Shown here: positions 1-6,693 of the stretch, in pieces
Layout: every line of letters begins with the position of its first letter
Position numbering within the stretch: the first letter of the stretch is position 1
NCBI GenBank assembly: GCA_018725275.1
Contig: QLUC01000011.1
Coordinates: 1-22,797 of the forward strand
Direction: 5' to 3'
DNA from: Bacillota bacterium
GTDB taxonomy: Bacteria > Bacillota > UBA994
Length of the DNA stretch: 22,797 bases
Program-made: the position numbers and the translations under genes
Notes under the pieces: generated by a model
Told to the model about the DNA's origin: nothing
What the model saw: the letters and a program-made list of their open reading frames with translations, nothing else
Databases searched by the model: none

Positions 1-55
1 GCTCCTCCAAAAGATAATCGGCTGCTCGCCATCCATCCATTATTTTCGCCATCAT
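1..55 (-). CDS. Possible N-terminus of a leftward hypothetical gene, cut by the window edge
   Basis: On the minus strand an ATG at 55 opens a frame that stays open to the edge and reads MMAKIMDGWRAADYLLEE. A GGAG ribosome binding site lies at 67-64, 8 bases before that ATG, which is good spacing. Only 18 residues are visible, so no family can be named. It would be divergent from the transposase gene to its right. The support is only the start codon, the ribosome binding site and a protein-like composition, so this may be chance. Confidence 0.35.
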   Translation of the reverse strand, partial: MMAKIMDGWRAADYLLEE

Positions 56-80
56 CCTGCATACTCCTGCACTGCCTTTC

Positions 81-107
81 AAACAAAAGGGACGTGTCTT
101 TTTGTTT
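81..107. repeat. Imperfect hairpin upstream of the RAYT gene
   Basis: AAACAAAAGGG (81-91) and TCTTTTTGTTT (97-107) can pair over 11 positions, including G-U pairs, around the loop ACGTG. It lies about 45 bases before the transposase start. HUH transposases of the IS200/RAYT group recognise DNA hairpins near their gene, so this could be a recognition structure. It could also be a terminator-like structure between divergent genes. Confidence 0.45.
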
Positions 108-152
108 ACAAGCGCCCCCCTTTTTGATAGTCTTACTTTTGAGGTGATGATT

Positions 153-935
153 ATGCCTAGGTCAGCCCGTCAGGAGAGCGCTACGGGGTACTACCATGTG
201 GTGTTGCGCGGCATTAACCGCGAGCACATCTTCCGTGCGGACGTCGGCAAACTCTTGTTTTTAGATTTAGTGAGTGAACAGCAAACCGAAGGACGCCTGC
301 AACTGGTGTGCTGGTGCCTGATGAGTAATCATGCGCACTTGATTATCCGGGCAGATGTCGGGGCGATGTCCATGGCCATCAAGCTCATCAGCCAAAAGTA
401 CTCCGCCCATCACAACCGGCGGCAAAAGAGGGTGGGGCCGGCTTTTGGCGGCCGCTTTAGCAGCGAGAGCATCGAGGATGACCGGTACCTGCTAGGTGCC
501 TTGCGCTACATTCACATGAACCCGGTAAAGGCCAAGCTGGTGGATGACCCTCTTGCCTACAAGTGGAGTAGTTTTGGGGAGTACCTAGGGAAAGCCAGTT
601 TTATCGACCCAGCGCAAAAGGCCTTTGTGCTCAGCTTGGTCAGTGGTGAGGCTCGTGACTTTGTCGCCTTGCATCACCAAAAGGACGAGACCGGGTACCT
701 CGAAACCCGCGAAGAGGTGCTTGCCAACAAAGAAAGGGTGGCAGTGGCGCTTATCGAGGGTTTCTGCCAAGAGAAGGGCGTGGCCAAGGCGCGGGAAGTC
801 TATGCTCGGCCGGAGCTATTTGCCGAAATCTGCCATATGTTAGTAGTCGAAGGGAAGCTACCCTTGCGCCAGGCGGCAGAACTGCTCGGCACCACCCACA
901 ACAAGGTCTACTTGGCCTTGCAGGATGATAGATAA
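153..935 (+). CDS. REP-associated tyrosine transposase (RAYT), Y1_Tnp/IS200-like HUH family
   Basis: A 260-residue single-strand DNA nuclease/transposase of the Y1 HUH class. The N-terminus MPRSARQ followed by GYYHVVLRGINR is typical of RAYTs. The HUH metal-binding pair is H60-A-H62 in the stretch MSNHAHLII. The helix carrying the nucleophile reads LRYIHMNPVKA, with Tyr119 the likely catalytic residue (Tyr111 is also nearby). The C-terminal 60 residues look like a helix-turn-helix (LRQAAELLGTTHNKVYLAL). The ATG at 153 was chosen because GAGG at 141-144 lies 8 bases before it; an open frame extends upstream to a TTG at 102 without support. RAYTs are usually domesticated single-copy genes that act on dispersed palindromic repeats, and this window contains such repeats at 19240-19487 and 22672-22761. 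The link between them is inferred, not shown. Confidence 0.88.
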   Translation: MPRSARQESATGYYHVVLRGINREHIFRADVGKLLFLDLVSEQQTEGRLQLVCWCLMSNHAHLIIRADVGAMSMAIKLISQKYSAHHNRRQKRVGPAFGGRFSSESIEDDRYLLGALRYIHMNPVKAKLVDDPLAYKWSSFGEYLGKASFIDPAQKAFVLSLVSGEARDFVALHHQKDETGYLETREEVLANKERVAVALIEGFCQEKGVAKAREVYARPELFAEICHMLVVEGKLPLRQAAELLGTTHNKVYLALQDDR

Positions 936-955
936 AGCATTAGGGGAGAGGAAGT

Positions 956-1285
956 ATGAGCATGAAAGAAATCCTCCTAGCAACCACTAACACTGTCGCC
1001 GGACGAGAGACAGCCGAGGTGGTCGGCCTAGTCCAAGGGTGCACCGTGCAGTCGAAGCACATTGGCCAAGACATTCTCGCCAGTCTAACAACAATAGTCG
1101 GAGGGGAGATTGCCGCCTACACCGAGATGCTCGAGGACGCGCGCCGCATCGCCGTGGAACGCATGAAAAAAGAGGCGCGGGCTCAAGGAGCCAACGCCAT
1201 CGTGGGGGTGCGGTTTTCTTCCGCTTCAATCATGCAGAACGCGGCCGAAATCTTGGTCTACGGCACAGCGGTCAAACTACTCTAG
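956..1285 (+). CDS. YbjQ/UPF0145 family protein
   Basis: A 109-residue protein of the UPF0145 (YbjQ, DUF74) family, recognised from ILLATTNTVAGRE near the N-terminus, then GGEIAAYTEMLEDARRIA and the glycine-rich end ANAIVGVRFSSASI. Family members form small pentameric beta-barrel shells of unknown function; an old label of heavy-metal binding is unproven. It is about the usual length (100-110 residues) and complete. The ATG at 956 has AGGGGAG at 942-948, 7 bases upstream; an ATG at 962 is the alternative. Its last 9 bases overlap the end of the convergent panC gene, and no separate terminator is visible between them. Confidence 0.88.
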   Translation: MSMKEILLATTNTVAGRETAEVVGLVQGCTVQSKHIGQDILASLTTIVGGEIAAYTEMLEDARRIAVERMKKEARAQGANAIVGVRFSSASIMQNAAEILVYGTAVKLL

Positions 1286-2116
1286 CACCATATTATCGAT
1301 GAGGCGCGTCTGGCCTACCTTGGCGGCCACCACGATAATCGCCCCGGGAAGGGCCTCGGTCATCTTGGCAAAGTCTTCGCCATTTACGAGCTCGACATAA
1401 TCTATGCCGGCAAAATTGCCGTGAGCCATCTCTTGCCTGACCCTGTCTACCAGCAAAGCACTATCCCTCTGCCCCTCTTGCCACAGTGCTTTCGCCGCCC
1501 CCAGTCCGCGCGAAATAAGGAGGGCGGTGGCGCGGTCACTCGGGCTAAGATAGACGTTCCGGCTGCTCATGGCTAGGCCATCGGGGTCGCGCCGGGTGGG
1601 GCAGGGGATTATTTTTACCGCAAAGTTTAAGTCGCGCACCATTTTCTTGATGACCGCCAGCTGCTGGGCATCCTTCTGGCCAAAGTAGGCTTGCTTGGGA
1701 CGCACGATATTAAAGAGCTTGGCCACAACGGTGCAGACGCCATCAAAATGCCCCGGTCGCTTTGCGCCTTCGAGTGTATCCGCCACTGTGTTCAGATGAA
1801 CGACGGCGGTGTTTTTTTCTGCTCCATAAATGTCTAGGGCACTGGGCATAAAAACAAAGTCTACGTTATTTGTTTCTAACAGCTCTAGGTCGCGTTCTTC
1901 ATCGCGCGGGTAATTGGCAAAATCCTCGTTCGGCCCAAACTGGGTGGGGTTGACGAAAATACTTACGACGGTGCAGGCATTTTCCAGCCGAGCCCGCGCC
2001 ACTAGGCTGGCGTGTCCGGCATGAAGGTAGCCCATGGTGGGCACAAAGCCGATGCTCTCCTCGGGGAGAGTCTTTCTCAAGTCTTGCATGGCGGCAACGG
2101 TGCGAATAACTTGCAT
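1277..2116 (-). CDS. panC: Pantothenate synthetase PanC
   Basis: A 279-residue cytoplasmic enzyme that joins pantoate and beta-alanine with ATP to give pantothenate, the last step of the pathway. Diagnostic stretches are the adenylate-binding FVPTMGYLHAGHASL (HxGH signature), VSIFVNPTQFGPNEDF, the central FGQKDAQQLAVI and the KMSKS-like SSRN of AMSSRNVYL. Length is normal for the family. It is the last gene of the leftward CoA operon, 12 bases after panB, with GAGGGG just before the start at 2116. Its 3' end overlaps the UPF0145 gene by 9 bases tail to tail. Confidence 0.96.
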   Translation of the reverse strand: MQVIRTVAAMQDLRKTLPEESIGFVPTMGYLHAGHASLVARARLENACTVVSIFVNPTQFGPNEDFANYPRDEERDLELLETNNVDFVFMPSALDIYGAEKNTAVVHLNTVADTLEGAKRPGHFDGVCTVVAKLFNIVRPKQAYFGQKDAQQLAVIKKMVRDLNFAVKIIPCPTRRDPDGLAMSSRNVYLSPSDRATALLISRGLGAAKALWQEGQRDSALLVDRVRQEMAHGNFAGIDYVELVNGEDFAKMTEALPGAIIVVAAKVGQTRLIDNMVLE

Positions 2117-2128
2117 CTCGCCCCTCGG

Positions 2129-2911
2129 CTACGCTTCCGGCGGGAAGGTGCCCTGTGCCACTTCCTGGGCATAGAGGGTCACCGCCTGCTTAATTATTTC
2201 GGGCAGTTTGACATATTGCTTAGCGTGCTTCGGCACATAGTCGGAAAGTCCTAAGATGTCGCCTAGCACCTGAATTTGCCCATCGCAGTAAGGGCCGGCC
2301 CCGATGCCAATGGTTGGAATGGAGAGCGCGGCACTCACTTCTCGGGCGAGCGTCGACGGTATGCACTCGAGCACTATGGCGAAGCACCCCGCTTCTTCGA
2401 GAGCTAAAGCATCAGCCATGAGGCGCTCGGCCGCCGAGCGGGTTTTGCCCTGCACCTTGTAGCCGCCGAGCTGGTGTACATACTGCGGAGTCAGGCCGAT
2501 GTGCCCCATGACAGGGATGCCAGCCGCCACGATGCGCTCCACCTGCTCGCGCACCACTAGGCCCCCTTCTAGCTTAACAGCGGTGACGCCACCCTCCTGC
2601 ACGAGGCGAATGGCATTGCCGAGCGCCTGCTTGGCATCGGTGTGGTAGGTGCCAAAGGGCATATCGCCCACGATAATCGCGCGCTTCGCGCCCCGCGCGA
2701 CCGCCTGACAGTGATGCAACATATCGTCTAAGGTCACCGGGATGGTCGACTCATGCCCGAGCACCACCATCCCCAGACTATCGCCCACCAAGATGACGGG
2801 GACGCCACAGGCATCCACTATCTTGGCCGTCGGGTAGTCATAGGCGGTGAGAGCAAGAATCTTTTCTTTGTTGACCTTCATTTTGCGCAATTCATGAATG
2901 GACACACGCAT
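2129..2911 (-). CDS. panB: Ketopantoate hydroxymethyltransferase PanB
   Basis: A 260-residue enzyme that transfers a hydroxymethyl group from methylene-tetrahydrofolate to alpha-ketoisovalerate, forming ketopantoate, the first committed step toward pantothenate. Family marks are ALTAYDYPTAKIVD, LVGDSLGMVVLGHESTIPVT with the metal-binding Asp, the GDMPFGTY loop, VKLEGG, the PVMGHIGLTPQ stretch and IGIGAGPYCDGQIQV. It is full length. A GGAGGGG ribosome binding site stands shortly before the ATG at 2911. It lies 18 bases after panD and 12 bases before panC, consistent with one transcript. Confidence 0.96.
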   Translation of the reverse strand: MRVSIHELRKMKVNKEKILALTAYDYPTAKIVDACGVPVILVGDSLGMVVLGHESTIPVTLDDMLHHCQAVARGAKRAIIVGDMPFGTYHTDAKQALGNAIRLVQEGGVTAVKLEGGLVVREQVERIVAAGIPVMGHIGLTPQYVHQLGGYKVQGKTRSAAERLMADALALEEAGCFAIVLECIPSTLAREVSAALSIPTIGIGAGPYCDGQIQVLGDILGLSDYVPKHAKQYVKLPEIIKQAVTLYAQEVAQGTFPPEA

Positions 2912-2929
2912 CGTAACCCCTCCTAAATA

Positions 2930-3286
2930 TTAATGGCTCTGGGCTATGGGTCGATTCTTGCGGTCGACTAGCACCACCTTGGGCACATAGGCCCGAGCGG
3001 TCACACTGTCCATCAGGCTGTAAGTGATGATGATGACGAGGTCCTTCGGCTGCACTAACCTGGCGGCGGCGCCATTTAGGCAGATGGTGCCTGAGCCGCG
3101 CTCGCCGGTGATGGCATAGGTCTCAAAGCGGGCCCCGCTGTTAATATTCACGACTTGCACCTTTTCGAAAGGGATGATATCGGCGAGGTCGAGCAGCTCT
3201 TGGTCAATGGTGATGCTCCCTTCGTAGTCGAGGTTGGCATCCGTGACCGTGGCGCGGTGAATTTTTGACTTCATCATTTCACGCAT
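2930..3286 (-). CDS. panD: Aspartate 1-decarboxylase PanD (pyruvoyl enzyme)
   Basis: A 118-residue proenzyme that decarboxylates aspartate to beta-alanine for pantothenate synthesis. The self-cleavage site is visible as Gly23-Ser24 in DYEGSITID; Ser24 should become the pyruvoyl group. Other family marks are MKSKIHRATVT at the start, VVNINSGARFETYAI and ICLNGAAARLV. The start at 3286 (MREMMKSKIH) was chosen because GGAGG lies just upstream and the length fits; an open frame runs back to 3331 but is inside the previous gene. Its first 13 bases overlap the end of the DUF2520 gene, suggesting translational coupling. Confidence 0.95.
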   Translation of the reverse strand: MREMMKSKIHRATVTDANLDYEGSITIDQELLDLADIIPFEKVQVVNINSGARFETYAITGERGSGTICLNGAAARLVQPKDLVIIITYSLMDSVTARAYVPKVVLVDRKNRPIAQSH

Positions 3287-4197
3287 GGTAATTCCTCCGT
3301 TTGCAATAAAGTAAGTAGCTCGTCGGCGCACCCGCGGTCGATAGTACCCTTGGCGAGAGCGAGCGGCAGGGTAGCCTTGGCCAAGGCGCGGTAGAGAGTG
3401 GCAGTGCGGCTGTTGTCTAACAGAGCATCGAGTGCGCCGAGGTGTTTTTGCACGGTGCCGAGGTCGCCCCGCGCCAGCGGACCGGTTAGGGCGGCCAGAG
3501 GCCCTAGGGTGAGGATATTCTGGCAGGTGGTAAAGAGCAGGGGAGCGGTGTAACGCAGGGCCATGTCCTCGTCTATGCCCAGCTGCCGCCAGAGCTCTGC
3601 CGAGGTGGACAAAAGGGTGGTGACGAAGTTCGAGGCCATGACCGCCGCCGCATGGTAGAGGACCCGCTGGTCTTCACCAAGGTAGAAATGCCCGGCACCG
3701 ATAGAAGCTGCAATTTCTTCCAATATGGCAGCACCGCCGGCGTCGGGGCAGGATAACCCGATGTACGAGCCCTTTAACGCCTCGGCCCTCAGCTCTAGTT
3801 CGGCCATAGAACCGGGGTCACTCGCCGGAAAAGAATTGAGCGGGTGGAAGGAAGCAACCGCGGCCCCTCTCCGGCGGGCCGACGCCAACACCTCGAGGGT
3901 TTGCGCCCCGCTTAGGTGCACCGCGCACTGGGCACTGCCCCACGGCAAAGCAGCACAGGTCGTGGCGATAGCGTCATCGGGAGTGGCGAGAAAGACGAGG
4001 TCGGCATAGTGCAATATATCCGCCGCGGCGACCGCGGCAGGCTCCGTAGCCCCGCTCCGGCCTAGGGTTTTAACCAAGCGCCGCGCCTTGGCTTGGTCGC
4101 GGCTGGCCAGCGCCGTAAGCGGCAGCCCCGCCCGCGCTAAAGCGAAAGCCAAGGTGCAGCCGACCCTTCCCAGGCCGATGATGCCTATAGATGGCAT
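3274..4197 (-). CDS. panG: Rossmann-fold/DUF2520 oxidoreductase, probable alternative ketopantoate reductase (PanG type)
   Basis: A 307-residue NAD(P)-binding protein. The N-terminus IGIIGLGRVGCTLAFALARAG is a Rossmann dinucleotide fold (GxGxxG), followed by ADLVFLATPDDAI and the HLSGAQTLEVL and SFHPLNSFP stretches typical of the Rossmann-like/DUF2520 family. The C-terminal half (about 175-300) is the helical DUF2520 domain with YHAAAVMASNFVTTL. It sits inside a CoA operon that has panB, panC and panD but no classical panE, so reduction of ketopantoate to pantoate is the unfilled step. PanG proteins of Francisella and some Firmicutes fill that role and, as I recall, belong to this family. The start at 4197 follows GGGAGGGAGGGG. 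The substrate is inferred from context. Confidence 0.75.
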   Translation of the reverse strand: MPSIGIIGLGRVGCTLAFALARAGLPLTALASRDQAKARRLVKTLGRSGATEPAAVAAADILHYADLVFLATPDDAIATTCAALPWGSAQCAVHLSGAQTLEVLASARRRGAAVASFHPLNSFPASDPGSMAELELRAEALKGSYIGLSCPDAGGAAILEEIAASIGAGHFYLGEDQRVLYHAAAVMASNFVTTLLSTSAELWRQLGIDEDMALRYTAPLLFTTCQNILTLGPLAALTGPLARGDLGTVQKHLGALDALLDNSRTATLYRALAKATLPLALAKGTIDRGCADELLTLLQTEELPCVK

Positions 4198-4229
4198 GCT
4201 ACCCCTCCCTCCCACTTTCCAAGTAAAAT

Positions 4230-4264
4230 GAAAAAGCCTAGGCCCAGACGCAATGGCCTAGGCT
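4230..4264 (-). terminator. Rho-independent terminator between coaBC and panG
   Basis: Read on the minus strand, AGCCTAGGCC (4264-4255) pairs perfectly over 10 bases with GGCCTAGGCT (4244-4235) around a 10-base loop and is followed by TTTTTCATTTT. It would end transcription after coaBC, before panG-panD-panB-panC. Its left arm is also used by the competing hairpin described in the next entry, so it appears to be conditional. Confidence 0.8.
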
Positions 4265-4293
4265 CCGGCAAGGAGCCCAACCTTATTGCGTCT
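4246..4293 (-). promoter_or_regulatory. Antiterminator-like structure (candidate pan leader RNA) upstream of panG
   Basis: On the minus strand AGACGCAAT (4293-4285) pairs with ATTGCGTCT (4254-4246), and inside it GGCTCC (4277-4272) pairs with GGAGCC (4266-4261) around TTGCC. This long two-part hairpin uses bases of the terminator left arm (4264-4255) and of the terminator loop, so the two folds exclude each other. That is the layout of a transcription attenuator or riboswitch. A conserved 'pan' RNA motif is known upstream of pantothenate genes in Firmicutes, but I cannot confirm a match by eye. Confidence 0.6.
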
Positions 4294-4328
4294 CGGTCAC
4301 AGTGGATCCAAGCGCTACTCATTACTAC

Positions 4329-5510
4329 CTATGGCCACAGGGCTTTCACTCTATCTAGTATTATATGGGCCAAGGCCTCTTTTGTCATCAGGGGCAACGC
4401 TTCACTTTGGCCAAAACGGTGAAGTAGAGTGACTTGGTTGGTGTCCACATTAAAGCCGCTGCCGGGCGCGGTAATGTCATTGGCGATAATGAGGTCAAGG
4501 TCCTTCTGCTCCAATTTCTCCCGCGCATGAAAGACGAGGTCGCGGCTTTCGGCGGCAAAGCCTATCTTTAAAAAGTTCCCTTGGACAGTGCCTAAAATAT
4601 CCGTGGTGCGCGATAGTTCCAGCACCAGTTTCTCGCCGGACTTCTTAATCTTATGGATGGCGGGGTCAGCCACGGTGTAGTCGGCCACTGCCGCCGCCAT
4701 AATCAAAGCATCGCACCCTAGGGTATGCTTTAAGACTGCCGCGTGCATTTCCTTAGCGGTGCGCACCGGCACGAGGTTAATACCAACCGGGGCCGGAAGG
4801 CTGGTGGGGGCAGAAATGAGGTCGACCGTTGCACCACGTGCCACAGCCGCCTTGGCCAAGGCATAGCCCATCTTGCCTGAGCTGCGGTTGGTGATAAAAC
4901 GCACGGGGTCAATTGGTTCTTCGGTGCCGCCCGCCGTAATGACCACCTTCTTGCCCAAAAGGTCCTGCCTAGGGTTTAGCGCCAGTAGCGCCGCCTGCAT
5001 GATTTCATCTAGTTCGGTCAACCGCCCCCGCCCGCTTGTCCCACAGGCGAGGCGCCCTTCGCCCGGGCCGACAAAGGTCATGCCGCGCTCTTCTAGCTTG
5101 GCGATATTCGCTTGAGTTACCGTGTTTTCGTACATCTGGGTGTTCATGGCCGGGGCAATGACGATCGGTGCCCGCGTGGCCAAAGCCGTAGAGCTGAGCA
5201 TATCATCCGCAAAGCCATGGGCGATTTTCGCGATGATATTGGCCGTGGCCGGAGCGATGAGCAGCAGCGCGGCGCGCTCGGCGAGGGCGATGTGTTCTAC
5301 CGCCATAGCGGAGTGCAACGTGAACATTGCTGTTACCACGGGGCGGTGCGTGATAGCCTGCAGGGTCAGGGGGTTGATGAATTGCTGCGCGGCAGCGGTC
5401 ATCACTACATCGACATCTAAGCCCTGCTTAACTAAGCGGCTGGCCAAGTCCGCCGCTTTGTAGGCGGCAATGCTCCCCGTGATGCCAAGGACTACGGTTT
5501 TTTTCTTCAT
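4329..5510 (-). CDS. coaBC: Bifunctional phosphopantothenoylcysteine decarboxylase / phosphopantothenate-cysteine ligase CoaBC
   Basis: A 393-residue two-domain enzyme. The N-terminal flavoprotein CoaC part (about 1-180) shows LGITGSIAAYKAADL, the catalytic His of VEHIALA, and PAMNTQMYENTV (the usual motif ends in Trp; here Tyr), then the ACGTSGRGRL flap with the conserved Cys. The C-terminal CoaB part (about 185-393) begins VVITAGGTEEPIDPVRFITN with RSSGKMGYALA and has the ALIMAAAVADY loop. It attaches cysteine to phosphopantothenate using CTP and then decarboxylates the product to phosphopantetheine. It lies 9 bases after coaX and is followed by a terminator and attenuator before panG. Confidence 0.96.
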   Translation of the reverse strand: MKKKTVVLGITGSIAAYKAADLASRLVKQGLDVDVVMTAAAQQFINPLTLQAITHRPVVTAMFTLHSAMAVEHIALAERAALLLIAPATANIIAKIAHGFADDMLSSTALATRAPIVIAPAMNTQMYENTVTQANIAKLEERGMTFVGPGEGRLACGTSGRGRLTELDEIMQAALLALNPRQDLLGKKVVITAGGTEEPIDPVRFITNRSSGKMGYALAKAAVARGATVDLISAPTSLPAPVGINLVPVRTAKEMHAAVLKHTLGCDALIMAAAVADYTVADPAIHKIKKSGEKLVLELSRTTDILGTVQGNFLKIGFAAESRDLVFHAREKLEQKDLDLIIANDITAPGSGFNVDTNQVTLLHRFGQSEALPLMTKEALAHIILDRVKALWP

Positions 5511-5519
5511 ATGTTTCTC

Positions 5520-6284
5520 CTACTTATTTAATTCATATATTAACCGCAAGCCGTCAAGTGTCAGGTTGTCGGCAATGGTGTCAAATACGGCTGTCTCCTC
5601 GGCGATGACTCTGGCCAACCCGCCGGTGGCAATGACCCGGCAGTCGGTGCCTAGTTCGCCCTTCAGACGGGCGACCATGCCCTCCACCAACGCCGCATAG
5701 CCAAAAATCAGCCCAGACTGGATGCTTTCCACCGTGTTCTTGCCGATGGCCTGCCGGGGCCGCTCTAGCTCGACCCGGCTTAGCTTGGCCGCGCGCAAGA
5801 AGAGCGCCTCGGCCGCTATCCCAATGCCTGGGGCAATGGCCCCCCCCAAGTAGTCCCCCTGGGGAGAGATGACATCAAAGGTCGTGGCCGTGCCAAAGTC
5901 CACGACGATGACCGGAGCCCCATAGATGTGCAGGGCAGCCACCGCGTTGACGATGCGATCAGAACCTACTTCGCGCGGGTTGTCGGTCCTTATCTTCATG
6001 CCCGTGCGCACCCCGGCCCCTACCACCAATGGTGTGCGCCCAAAGAGTTTCGTGGCCACCGCCTCAATCGTGCCCTGAATGGGGGGCACGACATTGGCGA
6101 CCACTACCCCAGAAACTTTTTGGACATCGTACACTTTCCGGTCCACCAAAGTAGAAATGATGGCATAGTACTCATCGACCGTACGCTTAAGGTCGGTAGA
6201 AATGCGCCAAGTCTTAACCCAGCGCTCATCCGCCCACAAACCGAGGACAATATTCGTGTTTCCCACATCAATGGCAAATAACAC
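5520..6284 (-). CDS. coaX: Type III pantothenate kinase CoaX
   Basis: A 254-residue kinase that phosphorylates pantothenate, the first step from the vitamin to CoA. It belongs to the ASKHA fold: phosphate-1 loop AIDVGNTNIVLG with Asp6, GSDRIVNAVAA, VVDFGTATTFDVIS, GGAIAPGIGIAAEALF and the ATGGLARVI adenosine loop. The GTG at 6284 was chosen because GGAGG lies 9 bases upstream and the protein then begins at the canonical LFAIDVGNTN position; a frame continues upstream to 6320 without support. It is the first gene of the CoA operon. Unlike CoaA, CoaX kinases are known not to be feedback-inhibited by CoA, so control of this operon may be mostly transcriptional (inference). Confidence 0.95.
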   Translation of the reverse strand: MLFAIDVGNTNIVLGLWADERWVKTWRISTDLKRTVDEYYAIISTLVDRKVYDVQKVSGVVVANVVPPIQGTIEAVATKLFGRTPLVVGAGVRTGMKIRTDNPREVGSDRIVNAVAALHIYGAPVIVVDFGTATTFDVISPQGDYLGGAIAPGIGIAAEALFLRAAKLSRVELERPRQAIGKNTVESIQSGLIFGYAALVEGMVARLKGELGTDCRVIATGGLARVIAEETAVFDTIADNLTLDGLRLIYELNK

Positions 6285-6329
6285 AGGCCGATTCCTCCAA
6301 CTCATCTGCAACTTGCGCAATGTCTCTTA

Positions 6330-6372
6330 ACTTCTTAAGAAGTATGGTATCGAAAATGAAGCCATGAGTCAA
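6330..6372 (-). promoter_or_regulatory. Promoter of the coaX-panC operon with palindromic operator candidate
   Basis: On the minus strand TTGACT (6372-6367) is followed after exactly 17 bases by TACCAT (6349-6344), a good sigma-A type pair, about 60 bases before the coaX start. Directly downstream of the -10 is the perfect 14-base palindrome ACTTCTTAAGAAGT (6343-6330), which would cover the transcription start and suits a repressor. Regulator unknown. Confidence 0.6.
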
Positions 6373-6379
6373 TCAGTGC
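6355..6379. repeat. 25-base direct repeat, copy 1
   Basis: The segment starting AATGAAGCCATGAGTCAATC is identical to 6438-6462, 83 bases away. This copy contains the -35 box of the coaX promoter on the minus strand. Confidence 0.85.
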
Positions 6380-6437
6380 ATAAGATCCGTAACCCAAGGA
6401 ACGCCGGGGTCGCCGGTTTTTGTGCCGGCGCTACAAC

Positions 6438-6462
6438 AATGAAGCCATGAGTCAATCAGTGC
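6438..6462. repeat. 25-base direct repeat, copy 2
   Basis: Identical to 6355-6379. It duplicates the -35-like TTGACT on the minus strand but has no matching -10. On the plus strand it contains the ATG of the short interrupted frame at 6447-6584. Confidence 0.85.
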
Positions 6463-6693
6463 CAAAGAAACCTGCACTGTCCGTTTTCTAGGGTACAGTT
6501 CAGTTTGTCGATGCGGAACTTATCGAGCACTGCGTCAGCGACGAGACTTTGCGGGTAATGAACGCTTGGCTAAGAATTGGTTAATTATTTTATCAATGCT
6601 TAACTGGCAGCAGGTAGACACCAAACAGAGGGCGAATTACCTCCTTGTAGAAGCACCACTTACTAACAGGAATCAAAGGAGGCAATGCTGACT

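Larger units (their letters stand above)
6285..6693. other. Intergenic region with direct repeats and a broken short reading frame
   Basis: This gap between the divergent coaX and MFS genes holds the coaX promoter, a 25-base direct repeat (6355-6379 and 6438-6462), a CGCCGG/CCGGCG hairpin (6411-6430) and a short plus-strand frame. The frame starts at ATG 6447, is interrupted by TAG at 6489-6491 and continues for 30 codons to TAA at 6582-6584 (ending VMNAWLRIG). The latter looks like a gene remnant of unknown identity. No complete gene is visible. AAAGGAGG at 6675-6682 is the MFS ribosome binding site. Confidence 0.6.

Noticed and set aside
4228..4328. T-box leader before panG
   Set aside because: The conserved T-box antiterminator sequence and specifier stem are not present; the alternative hairpins are of another type.
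6355..6462. Direct repeats as a CRISPR array
   Set aside because: There are only two copies, with no further units and no cas genes.
6447..6584. TAG-interrupted frame as a pyrrolysine protein
   Set aside because: There is no pyrrolysine gene in the window, no ribosome binding site and only 45 codons; a remnant or chance is likelier.
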